Origin: JADJPO01 sp046330955
GTDB taxonomy: Bacteria; Actinomycetota; Actinomycetes; Actinomycetales; Kineosporiaceae
Assembly: GCA_046330955.1 (NCBI GenBank)
Contig: JAXLRT010000009.1
Location: forward strand, 62,001-126,000
DNA: 64,000 nt
Direction of reading: 5' to 3'
A program made the translations under genes and the position numbers. The notes below the pieces were generated by a model that was given only the letters and a program-made list of their open reading frames with translations, was not told the origin of the DNA and did not search any database. Shown here piece by piece: positions 41,720 through 50,600 of this stretch (position 1 is the stretch's first letter; each line of letters begins with the position of its first letter).

Positions 41720-43345
41720 TCAGACGGTGAAGCGGGACACCAACTGGTGCAGTTGGCTGCCCATGACGGCGAGCTCCTGGGTGGCGCGCAGCGACTCGTT
41801 GACGTTGATCGTCGCGATACCGGCCGACTCCGCCACCCGGCCGATGCTGGCGCTGATCGACTGGGATCCGGCGGCCACCTCCTCGACCGCCCGCCCCATG
41901 CCGGAGGCGTTGGCGGTCTGCTGCTCGACGGCCCCGGCGATCGAGGTCTGGTGATCGCTGATCTGCGCGATGACCTGGCCGATCTCGGTGATCGCCTCGA
42001 CCGCCTGGGAACTCTCGCGCTGGATCTGCTCGATCCGGCGCGCGATGTCCTCGGTGGCGCGGGCGGTCTCCTGGGCGAGCTGCTTGACCTCGTCGGCCAC
42101 CACCGCGAACCCCTTGCCCGCCTCGCCGGCCCGGGCGGCCTCGATGGTCGCGTTGAGCGCCAGCAGGTTGGTCTGCCCGGCGACGGCGTTGATCAGGGCG
42201 AGCACGCTGCTGATCGCCTGCGAGGACTCGCCGAGCTGCTGCACGGTGGACGTCGTGCGGTCGGCCATGTCGACCGCCGTCGAGGCGACCTGTGAGACCT
42301 CCGAGGCGCTGCGGGCGATCTCGCCGATCGACTGGCCCATCTGATTGGCGTTGAGCGAGATCTCCTGCACGCTCGTGGTGATCTGTTCGGAGGCACCGGC
42401 CACCGAGGCGGCGCGATCCCTGGTGAGCTCGCCCTCGCGCGCGATGGCGGTCGAGGTGGCCGACAGCTCCTCTGCCGCCGCAGCCAGGGTGGTCGAGGCG
42501 TCCTTGACCTGGCGCACGGTGCCGGCGATGTCGGCGACGAAGGTGTTGAACAGGACGGCGATCTGGGTGACCTCGTCGCGGCCGTGCTCGTCGAGCCGCT
42601 GGGTCAGGTCCCCGTCGCCGGTGGCGATGTCGTCCAGCCGAGCGCGCAGATGATCCAGGGGACGGCGGATCGACCGCACGATGATCACCGAGCCGAGGCC
42701 GGCGAGCAGCAGGACGGTCACGGTCACCACGATCGTGAGCAGGCCGGCCCGCCGTCCGGCCGCTGCGGCGGCGGCCTTGTTCTCGTCCTGCCGCTCGCGC
42801 ATGTGCCCGGCGAACGACTGCAGGTCGGCGGCCGCGGACTCGAAGAGCTCGATCTCTCGGCCGAGCACCAGGCCATCGGCCGCCCGCTTGTCGGCGGCCT
42901 TGCCGGTCAGGTACTTGGCAACGATGTCTCGATCGACCTGCATGAAGGTGTCGAGGGTGGTCCGCGCTCGGGTGAGCAGGGCCAGTTCCTCGGCGTCGAT
43001 GACGCTCTGACCGGCCCGGGTCACGGCGTCGAGGTCTCGCTGCGCGGTGCTCACCGAGGCGAGGAAGGCCTTGCGGGAGGGCGATGCGTCCCGGGCGCCG
43101 TCCGGCCCCTGCAAGGCGACATCCAGGGCATAGGCCGTCTGCCAGCCGTTCAGGTCGGCGAATCGGTAGCGCAGGTCCGCGGCGTCCCGGGCCAGGTCGG
43201 CCACGGTGCTGAACCGCTCCTGACTCGCGGTCGCTGCTCGCTGCGAACTGATGGCCACGGCTGCGACGGACACCAGGCCGGTCGACAGCAGGAGGAGTAG
43301 CGCGACGATGCGGGAGGCCATGGTCCATCGGCGCAGCCGGTGCAT
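41720..43345 (-). CDS. methyl-accepting chemotaxis protein
   Basis: A 541-residue transmembrane chemoreceptor: membrane helix at about 10-32, an extracytoplasmic helical sensor domain, a second helix at about 196-220, HAMP linker, then a long coiled-coil signalling domain with the conserved hairpin tip INAVAGQTNLLALNATIEAARAGEAGKGFAVVADEVKQLA (read as adjoining pieces). No che or flagellar genes are in the window. The ligand is unknown; it lies near the phenol island but on the other side of secreted-protein genes. Confidence 0.94.
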   Translation of the reverse strand: MHRLRRWTMASRIVALLLLLSTGLVSVAAVAISSQRAATASQERFSTVADLARDAADLRYRFADLNGWQTAYALDVALQGPDGARDASPSRKAFLASVSTAQRDLDAVTRAGQSVIDAEELALLTRARTTLDTFMQVDRDIVAKYLTGKAADKRAADGLVLGREIELFESAAADLQSFAGHMRERQDENKAAAAAAGRRAGLLTIVVTVTVLLLAGLGSVIIVRSIRRPLDHLRARLDDIATGDGDLTQRLDEHGRDEVTQIAVLFNTFVADIAGTVRQVKDASTTLAAAAEELSATSTAIAREGELTRDRAASVAGASEQITTSVQEISLNANQMGQSIGEIARSASEVSQVASTAVDMADRTTSTVQQLGESSQAISSVLALINAVAGQTNLLALNATIEAARAGEAGKGFAVVADEVKQLAQETARATEDIARRIEQIQRESSQAVEAITEIGQVIAQISDHQTSIAGAVEQQTANASGMGRAVEEVAAGSQSISASIGRVAESAGIATINVNESLRATQELAVMGSQLHQLVSRFTV

Positions 43346-43622
43346 GCGAACACCAATCGTCGGAGGGGGACGTCGGGGAGTTGTCGGCAGGCAACGTTGT
43401 CGACTGGAGTCGCCGTTCGACGGCGACCGGGGTGTGGAAGATCACAGGGTCGGGTCGGGCGGGGTTCGCTCTGGCGGCAGCGTCCTGTCGCTGTGCGTTT
43501 TGGCGCATAGCCGCACCCCGACCCGCTCGGCATCGTGGACGACGCAGCCATCGCCGGTTCCCCGTGTGCACGGGGGGAGCACGCGGGGAGCCGGCGAGAT
43601 CACGGACAGGGGGTCCGAGCTC
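43346..43622. other. divergent intergenic region
   Basis: Lies between the chemoreceptor (minus) and the STAS gene (plus). It holds a short hairpin CCCCGT-GTGC-ACGGGG (43560-43575) 48 bases before the STAS start. No gene or clear -35/-10 pair is supported. Confidence 0.4.
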
Positions 43623-44060
43623 ATGGGGCAGCTCCAGCCGGCCGGGTCGTGGCCCGGGGCCGGGCCGCTGGTACCGGAGGCGGGCCGGTGGTATCGCCTG
43701 GTGGCGCTGGGGGAGTTCGATCTGGCCGACTGCGCCGAACTGCGTCAGGTGATCGGGGACGCCGTCCGTGCCGGCCGCCCGCGCGTCGTCCTCGACTGCG
43801 CCGACATGACCTTCATGGACGCGGCGGTCATCGGTGTCCTGGTCCGCTGTGCCTCGCTGGCGCGGTCGGCCGGGGGCGACCTGCGGCTGATCAGGGTCAC
43901 CGGGGAACCTGCGCTGGTGTTGACGATCGTCGGGGCGGTGTGGCTGCTGACCGGCGACCCGTTCATCGAGGGATCGGCCCCGGGGCGTGGTCAGGATGTC
44001 GGGACCGGAGCACAATCCCAGCACCGGAGGAGGTGGTCGGGGCATGACGTCGCCGGGTGA
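43623..44060 (+). CDS. STAS-domain protein (anti-sigma factor antagonist-like)
   Basis: A 145-residue protein whose middle is a STAS domain: RLVALGEFDLADCAELRQVI, then PRVVLDCADMTFMDAAVIGV with the position equivalent to the phosphorylated Ser occupied by the FMDAAV segment (Ala rather than Ser), then the LRLIRVTG strand. Such proteins act in partner-switching stress regulation; the changed residue raises the possibility that it is not regulated by phosphorylation. No kinase gene is adjacent. Its 3' end overlaps the AraC gene by 17 bases. Confidence 0.78.
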   Translation: MGQLQPAGSWPGAGPLVPEAGRWYRLVALGEFDLADCAELRQVIGDAVRAGRPRVVLDCADMTFMDAAVIGVLVRCASLARSAGGDLRLIRVTGEPALVLTIVGAVWLLTGDPFIEGSAPGRGQDVGTGAQSQHRRRWSGHDVAG

Positions 44061-45009
44061 CCCCCTGCCCACGTTCACCCGGTTCGAGAGCAACGATCCC
44101 GAGGTGATCGCCGAGGCGACGCGCCGGATGTACGGCAGCCGGACGCGGGTCGGTGAGCTGGTCCCCGGAGGGATCCTGCGCGTCGAGCGGTTCAACGCCG
44201 GGCGGTACCTGATCGGCCGGGTCGCCGCTCCCCTGGAGTACTCCCACGGGGTCGCCGGGCTGGGATCCATGATGGTCTCGGTCGTCGACGTCGGTCGGGT
44301 CGAGCGATCACTGCGCGGTGACGTCCGACGCTACGTCGCCGGGGACGTCTACGCGGACCAGCTGTCCGGCGCCTCGGTCGAGCACCTGCTGCAGGTCGAC
44401 GCCCGGTTCGTGATCCTGGACCCCACCTTGATGCAGGAGGCGGCCATGGGGAAGGAGGAGAGCCGGCGCCCGCTGCGATTCCTCAGCGATCGGCCGGTGA
44501 GCGAGGCCGCGGCCCAGCACTGGCGGGACACCCTGCAGTACGTGATGGCCAGCCTGCAGAACGAAGCGGTGGCCCGAGAGGCCCTCGTCGTGGGCAACCT
44601 GGGGCGGCTGCTCTCCTCGGCTGCACTGATGACCTTCCCCACCACGCTGTCGCTCGAGGCGACCATCGAGGACCGACGGGACGCTCATCCGGTGACGGTT
44701 CGGCGGGCGCTCGACTTCTTGGAGTCCCACGCTCTGGACGACCTGTCGGTGGGTGACGTCGCCGCCGCTGCCCACGTGAGTGTCCGAGCGCTCCAGCTCG
44801 CCTTTCGTCGTCACCTGGGCAGCACGCCGATGGCCGAGCTCCGCCGGGTGCGCCTGCAGCACGTGCGCGAGGCGCTGCTGGATGCCGACCCGGCCGTGGC
44901 CACGGTCTCGGCCATTGCCGCGAGCTGGGGTTTCCCCAACCACAGCCGTTTCTCCCAGGCATATCGCGCCCAGTTCGGGGTGCCCCCGAGTGTGACCCTG
45001 AGGTCCTGA
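44044..45009 (+). CDS. AraC-family transcriptional regulator
   Basis: A 321-residue regulator with an N-terminal AraC-binding-2-type effector domain and a C-terminal double helix-turn-helix: LDDLSVGDVAAAAHVSVRAL and QLAFRRHLGSTPMAELRRVR, then VSAIAASWGFPNHSRFSQAY. I chose ATG 44044; ATG 43996 is possible. Relatives of this type control aromatic or alkane catabolism in other actinobacteria, but this gene is 7 kb from the phenol genes and directly precedes the copper-type ATPase, so its target is open. Confidence 0.88.
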   Translation: MTSPGDPLPTFTRFESNDPEVIAEATRRMYGSRTRVGELVPGGILRVERFNAGRYLIGRVAAPLEYSHGVAGLGSMMVSVVDVGRVERSLRGDVRRYVAGDVYADQLSGASVEHLLQVDARFVILDPTLMQEAAMGKEESRRPLRFLSDRPVSEAAAQHWRDTLQYVMASLQNEAVAREALVVGNLGRLLSSAALMTFPTTLSLEATIEDRRDAHPVTVRRALDFLESHALDDLSVGDVAAAAHVSVRALQLAFRRHLGSTPMAELRRVRLQHVREALLDADPAVATVSAIAASWGFPNHSRFSQAYRAQFGVPPSVTLRS

Positions 45010-45059
45010 GCCGTCCTGCGCCACCCCCGTTCCTCCGTCGGGTCGTCTCGAGTCGCGGG

Positions 45060-45078
45060 AATACCCCTGGGGGGTATT
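45060..45078. promoter_or_regulatory. CsoR-like copper operator
   Basis: AATACCCC-TGG-GGGGTATT is a perfect 8-bp inverted repeat 65 bp upstream of the P-type ATPase. The TACCC/GGGTA pattern is that of operators bound by CsoR-family copper sensors in actinobacteria. No csoR gene is in the window. A half-site (GGGGTAT) recurs at 47312-47318, after the ATPase stop. Confidence 0.6.
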
Positions 45079-45142
45079 TTCGCTCCGGACCGCACCGGAC
45101 GGCGGAGTCGGTCCGCCGCAGGGTCGTCCATCGGGAGGCGCC

Positions 45143-47302
45143 ATGTTCCAGGCTGCGCACGAGGCCAGAGATCACACCGACCACGAGGTCACGCACGAGG
45201 CCGGGCACGAGGCCGGTCACGAGACCGGGCAGGCCATGCCCGCCGGTGGCCATGCGAGTGGGCACGGCGCAGGTCACGCCGGTGGGCACGGTGGGATGTC
45301 GATGTCCGACATGGCCGCCGACATGCGACGCCGGTTCCTGGTCGCAGCGGTGCTGTCGGTGCCGATCCTGTTGTGGTCACCGATCGGGCGCTCGGTGCTC
45401 GGCTTCACGCCGGCGGCACCATTCGGCCTGCGGGACGACGTGTTCGCCCTCGCGCTGAGCCTGCCCGTGGTCGGGTACTCAGGGTGGATCTTCTTCGCCG
45501 GGGCCTGGGCTGCGCTGCGGGCTCGGACGCTGGACATGATGGTGCTGGTCGCCGTCGCCATCGCCGCCGGGTGGCTGTACAGCGTCGGGATCACGCTGAC
45601 CGGTGGCGGTGAGGTGTTCTACGAGGCGGCCTCGGTGCTGACCGCCTTCGTGCTGCTGGGGCACTGGTTCGAGATGCGAGCCCGAGGTGGGGCGAGCGAC
45701 GCCGTCCGCGCCCTGCTCGAACTGGCTCCGGCGCGTGCCGTGGTGCTGCGTGAGGTGAACGGGGTCGAGATCGAGACCGAGGTCGAGACCGCTCGGATCG
45801 TGGTGGGCGACCTGCTGCTGATCCGTCCCGGGGCCACGGTGCCGGTCGACGGCGTGGTCGAGGACGGCGTGAGCGAGATCGACGAGTCGATGGTCACCGG
45901 CGAGTCGCTACCGGTCGGCAAGCAGGTCGGCTCGACCGTGATCGGGGCCTCGGTGAACACCACCGGCTCACTGCGGGTGCGGGCCACGAACGTCGGCGCG
46001 GACACCGCGCTGGCCCGGATCGTCGCCGTGGTACAGGAGGCACAGAACTCCACCGCACCCGGCCAGCGGCTGGCGGACCGGGCCGCGTTCTGGCTGGTGC
46101 TGGTGGCCCTGCTGGCCGGCACGGCGACGTATGCCGCCTGGCTTATCGCCGGCCGGACGGCGGCCGAGGCGTTGTTGTTCGCCATCACCGTGGTCGTGAT
46201 CACCTGCCCGGACGCGCTCGGGTTGGCGACGCCGACCGCCGTGATGGTGGGGACCGGCCTCGCGGCGCAGCGGGGCGTGCTGTTCAAGAACGCCACCGCC
46301 CTCGAGACCTCGGCGCGCATCGACACCGTGGTGATGGACAAGACCGGCACGCTCACCCGCGGCGAGCCCGAGGTCACCGACCTGCGGCTGTTCGACGGGA
46401 CGGCCGAGCTGTCGCGTGAGCGGGTGCTCGCCCTGGTCGCGGCCGTCGAGCGTGAATCCGAGCACCCACTCGCGGCGGCCGTGGTACGCCACGTCGAGCA
46501 CGAGAGCGCCGGAGCATCTCGGGAATCATTGCGGGTCAACGACTTTGCCGCCATTCCGGGACGTGGTGCCCGGGGCGTGGTGGACGGTCGCCGAGTCGTG
46601 ATCGGTTCGGCCGGCCTGCTCGAGGCCGAGGGCATGACCATCGCGGACGACGTGCGCTCGGCGCGAGGCGAGCTCGCGGCGTCCGGGCGCACCGCCGTCC
46701 TGGTCGGGGTCGACGATGCCGCGGTGGCGGTGATCGCCTTTGCCGATGCCGTGCGCGAGAGCGCCGCCGACGCCGTCCGTGAACTGCACGAGCTGGGGGC
46801 GCGGGTGGTGATGCTCACCGGTGACAACGAGGCCACCGCCCGTCGGATCGCCGAGCAGTTGGGGATCGACGACGTCATCGCCGGCGTGCTGCCGGAGGGC
46901 AAGGCCGACCGGATTCGGGCGCTGCAGGCGCAGGGACGGCACGTGGCCATGGTGGGCGACGGCGTGAACGACGCCCCGGCCCTGGCCCGCGCCGATCTCG
47001 GCATCGCGATCGGAGCCGGCACCGATGTGGCCATCGAGACCGCCGACGTGGTGCTGATGCGGTCGGACCCGGCGGACGTCGCGACGGCGCTGCGGGTCGG
47101 CCGAGGCACCGTGACCAAGATGCGCCAGAACCTGGGCTGGGCGATCGGTTACAACGCCATTGCCCTGCCGATTGCCGCCGGCGTGTTCGAGCCGGCCTTC
47201 GGGTTGACGCTGCGACCCGAGATCGCGGCGTTGTCGATGTCCGGTTCGTCAGTGATCGTGGCGGTGAACGCCTTGCTGCTGAAGCGGTTACGCCTGCCGT
47301 GA
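45143..47302 (+). CDS. copB-like: P1B-type metal-transporting ATPase with CPD motif and His-rich N terminus
   Basis: A 719-residue heavy-metal P-type ATPase that exports a transition metal ion, most likely copper. The first 50 residues hold ten histidines, as in CopB-type pumps, and there is no CxxC metal-binding domain. The membrane metal site reads TCPDALGLATP (Cys355-Pro356-Asp357), where most pumps have CPC, CPH or SPC. The phosphorylation site is DKTGTLT (Asp399), with SEHPLA, MLTGDNEATA and GDGVNDAPALA. A CsoR-like operator lies upstream, and a multicopper oxidase gene downstream. Confidence 0.92.
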   Translation: MFQAAHEARDHTDHEVTHEAGHEAGHETGQAMPAGGHASGHGAGHAGGHGGMSMSDMAADMRRRFLVAAVLSVPILLWSPIGRSVLGFTPAAPFGLRDDVFALALSLPVVGYSGWIFFAGAWAALRARTLDMMVLVAVAIAAGWLYSVGITLTGGGEVFYEAASVLTAFVLLGHWFEMRARGGASDAVRALLELAPARAVVLREVNGVEIETEVETARIVVGDLLLIRPGATVPVDGVVEDGVSEIDESMVTGESLPVGKQVGSTVIGASVNTTGSLRVRATNVGADTALARIVAVVQEAQNSTAPGQRLADRAAFWLVLVALLAGTATYAAWLIAGRTAAEALLFAITVVVITCPDALGLATPTAVMVGTGLAAQRGVLFKNATALETSARIDTVVMDKTGTLTRGEPEVTDLRLFDGTAELSRERVLALVAAVERESEHPLAAAVVRHVEHESAGASRESLRVNDFAAIPGRGARGVVDGRRVVIGSAGLLEAEGMTIADDVRSARGELAASGRTAVLVGVDDAAVAVIAFADAVRESAADAVRELHELGARVVMLTGDNEATARRIAEQLGIDDVIAGVLPEGKADRIRALQAQGRHVAMVGDGVNDAPALARADLGIAIGAGTDVAIETADVVLMRSDPADVATALRVGRGTVTKMRQNLGWAIGYNAIALPIAAGVFEPAFGLTLRPEIAALSMSGSSVIVAVNALLLKRLRLP

Positions 47303-47626
47303 TGCGGAGGGGTATTTGTTGAAGATTGAATGTTAAGCCATGGTGAGCACTATGATGCATCACAAAACTGTGAGTGACCGACTGCCAGCAAGAGTGTGAA
47401 AACAGGTCAACGAGAGGTATAGCGACACCATGGTTTTATTAAATTGCCTGAGAGTTTCATGAGAATGGCTTCACAGTGTGACCGCTGAAGCACCAGGCAC
47501 GACACCTCCAGGTCAGCACCTCCCGCATGCAGGTCAGCACCTCCCGCATGCCGGAAGCGTCCTGAGGGCGTCGGGCCGGTGCATGGTGCGGCGCTGTCGG
47601 GGGCGCCCGCTTTCTTGGGAGCCTTC
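47303..47626. promoter_or_regulatory. AT-rich leader region of the multicopper oxidase gene
   Basis: About 170 bp (47310-47485) are far richer in A and T than the rest of the window. They contain two dyads with the same arms, TCACA-N4-TGTGA (47360-47373) and TCACA-N1-TGTGA (47471-47481), and a single TGTGA at 47395. A TTGAAT/TATGAT pair at about 47333-47356 is a weak promoter candidate (spacing 19). A perfect 21-bp tandem duplication follows (47509-47550), then the ribosome site GGGAG before ATG 47627. No gene is supported. Confidence 0.5.
47509..47550 (+). repeat. 21-bp tandem duplication
   Basis: CAGGTCAGCACCTCCCGCAT plus a final G occurs twice back to back, 47509-47529 and 47530-47550, without mismatch. 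It lies between the AT-rich leader and the multicopper oxidase start, so it may change spacing or leader structure. It could be a recent slippage event. Confidence 0.85.
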
Positions 47627-50600
47627 ATGCGGTCGAAGTTGTCGGCGGCCAGTGCCGTCGTCCTGGTGTCTGGTCTCGTGTCGGCCGGCGTGGTGACCAC
47701 CGCGTATCAGGCCGCCGCCGCTCCGGCGGTGAGTGCCACCGACAACACCAAGGTGCCGCACTACTTCGGCCCCAACGCGAACTGGGCCAACAGCCCACTC
47801 ACCAAACCCAATGCGACGGTGACGATTGCGCCGCCCGCAGCGGGCGGCGTCCAGGCTGTCGCGGTGGCCAACGTCGACCCCCTGACGGGTGGCGTGTCGA
47901 CGATCGACATCGTCAACCCCGGCAAGGGCTACACCGCCGCGCCCTCGGTGAGCATCGGTGGGGGCGACGGCACCGCCACCGCGACCGCGAGTATCACGAC
48001 CACCGGCAGCGTGACCGGCTACGCCATCACCAAGGCGCCCGATGGAACTCCGCGAGCCGGCGGGGGCTACGACTCGTTCCACGTCGAGGTGACCGACGGC
48101 GGCGGCACCGGTGCCACGGCGCGGGCCTCCGGCGGGGTGGACGTCGTCCACATCAGCAACGGGGGCGCCGGCTACACCATGCCCACGGTGGAGTTCGCGC
48201 TGCCCGACGAGCCGAACGGCGTGCAGGCCAAGGGTCACGTGCCGATGACCGCCAACGGCGATCCCACCAATGGCATGGACGCCAATGGCACGATCACCGA
48301 TGTCGTCATCGACAACCCCGGTTCCGGGTACACCAAGGCCCCCGAGATCGCGGTCCACAACGGCACGTTGTTCGACCCGATCTCCGGCGCCGACCCGGTG
48401 GTCGCCACCACGACCCTGAAGCTCACCGGCGTCACCCCGGTCGAGTTCGGCAGTGGGTACGCCACGGTGCCCACCGTGACCGTCACCGAGGGCACGCCGG
48501 GCGCGAGCGGGGCCGGCGCCGAGGTCACCGCGAGCATCAACTCCGGATCGGTGACCGACATCGCGGTGGGAACGCACGGCACCGGCTACCTCGACACCGG
48601 CATCAAGAAGTTCCAGGACACGCTGCCCGGCACCTGCGACCCGGCCTCGCCGGCCGGCTGCCCCGCCTACGACCCGAACAAGACCTTCGCCGAGCAGGCC
48701 AAGTACATCCCGCTCGCCGTACCGCAGACCACGACCCGCAGCGGTGTCCAGGCCGACGAGTACGTGATCGGCCTGGTGCAGTACCGCACCCGGTTCTCCT
48801 CCGACCTGCCGCCGACGCTGGTGCGCGGCTACGTCCAGCTGGAGACGCCCGCGAACGCCGCGATCTCGCAGCACGTCCCGTTGACCAACGAGCTGCTCGA
48901 CGGCAGCAAGGTCCAGGTCAAGGACGCCGCCGGCAACCAGTACCTGGCGGTGACCCCGCCGCAGTGGCTCGGCCCGTTCATCGCCGCCACCAAGGACCGG
49001 CCGGTGCGGATCACCTTCCGCAACCTGTTGCCGACCGGGGCCGACGGCGACCTGTTCCTGCCCACGGACTCGTCGATGATGGGCGCCGGCATGGGGCCGA
49101 TGGCCATGGCGCCGGACAACCAGGGCACCGTGACGGACGGCGTGCGCAACCCGTCCTGCACCCAGGAGCCCAAGGGCAGCATGTGTTTCAAGGACAACCG
49201 GGCCACGCTGCACCTGCACGGCGGGATCACGCCGTGGATCAGCGACGGCACGCCGCACCAGTGGATCACCCCTGCCGGGGAGTCGACCGACTGGCCGCAG
49301 GGCGTGAGCGTCAGGAACGTTCCCGACATGGCCGATGTCGGCTGCGACGCGGCCACCGATGGTTGCCAGACCTTCTACTACACCAACCAGCAGAGCGCGC
49401 GGCTGATGTTCTACCACGACCACGCGTGGGGCATCACCCGGCTCAACGTCTACGCCGGTGAGGCCGCGGGCTACCAGATCAGCGACGCCACCGAGAAGAA
49501 GCTGGTGGACGGCGGCCTGATCCCGGGTGCGGCCGACACCATCCCGCTGGTGGTGCAGGACCGCACCTTCACCCCGGACGACAAGCAGCTGTACGACGTC
49601 GACGAGACCGGCGCGGTGCTGAAGACGCCGGCCGACTACGCGGCCATGAAGGCTCGCGCCGGAGGGCACATCGTCTCCTACGGGCAGGACCCGACCTGGG
49701 ACGCCAAGCGCTGGGGAACCAAGGGCAGCTTCTGGTACCACCACGTCTACATGACGGCGCAGAACCCCGGTGACCCGAGTGGCATGAGTGCCTATGGGCG
49801 CTGGATGTACGGGCCGTGGTTCTGGCCGCCGGCCGCCGGTACCAAGTACATGCCCATCGACAACCCGTACTACGACGCGTCCTGCAACCTGGACGACCCG
49901 GCCACCTGGCAGTACCAGACCGACCCGTACTGCGAACCGAAGCAGATCCCGGGGACGCCGAACATCTCGGCGGGCATGGAGCAGTTCAACGACACCCCGA
50001 TCGTCAACGGTGTGGCCTACCCCAAGGTCACGTTGCAGCCGAAGGCGTACCGGTTGCGGATGCTGAACGCCGCGAACGACCGGTTCTTCAACTTCCAGTG
50101 GTACACGGCCGACTCCGACCCGAACAACAACGGCGCCAACCTGACCGAGGTCAAGCTCAAGCAGGCCGAACTGGACGCCGCGCAGAACGACCCGAACATC
50201 GTGCCGACCCCCGAGGGCGCCAACAACGACGCCTACGGTCCGGACTGGGTGCAGATCGCCAGTGAGGGCGGCTTCCTGCCCGCCCCCGCGGTGATCGACG
50301 GGCAGCAGCCCACCACGTGGATCACCGACCCGACCCGGTTCGACGTCGGCAACGTCGACAAGCACTCGCTGCTGCTGGCCCCGGCCGAGCGGGCCGACGT
50401 GATCGTCGACTTCAGCAGGTTCGCCGGCAAGACGCTGATCCTGTACAACGACGCTCCGGCCGCCTTCCCGGCTCGGGTACCGCAGTACGACTACTACACC
50501 GGCGCACCGGATCTCAGCCCTGCCGGGGCACCGAAGATCCTGCCCGGGTACGGCCCGAACACCCGCACGATCATGCGGGTGACCATCGCCGACACCACTC

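Noticed and set aside
44044..45009. The AraC regulator as the activator of the phenol operon
   Set aside because: It lies 7 kb away, beyond unrelated genes and a chemoreceptor, and no shared binding site could be shown; two IclR genes are better placed.
45619..47118. A 499-codon frame antisense to the P-type ATPase
   Set aside because: Ser/Thr/Ala/Arg-rich shadow without motifs; the ATPase is unambiguous.
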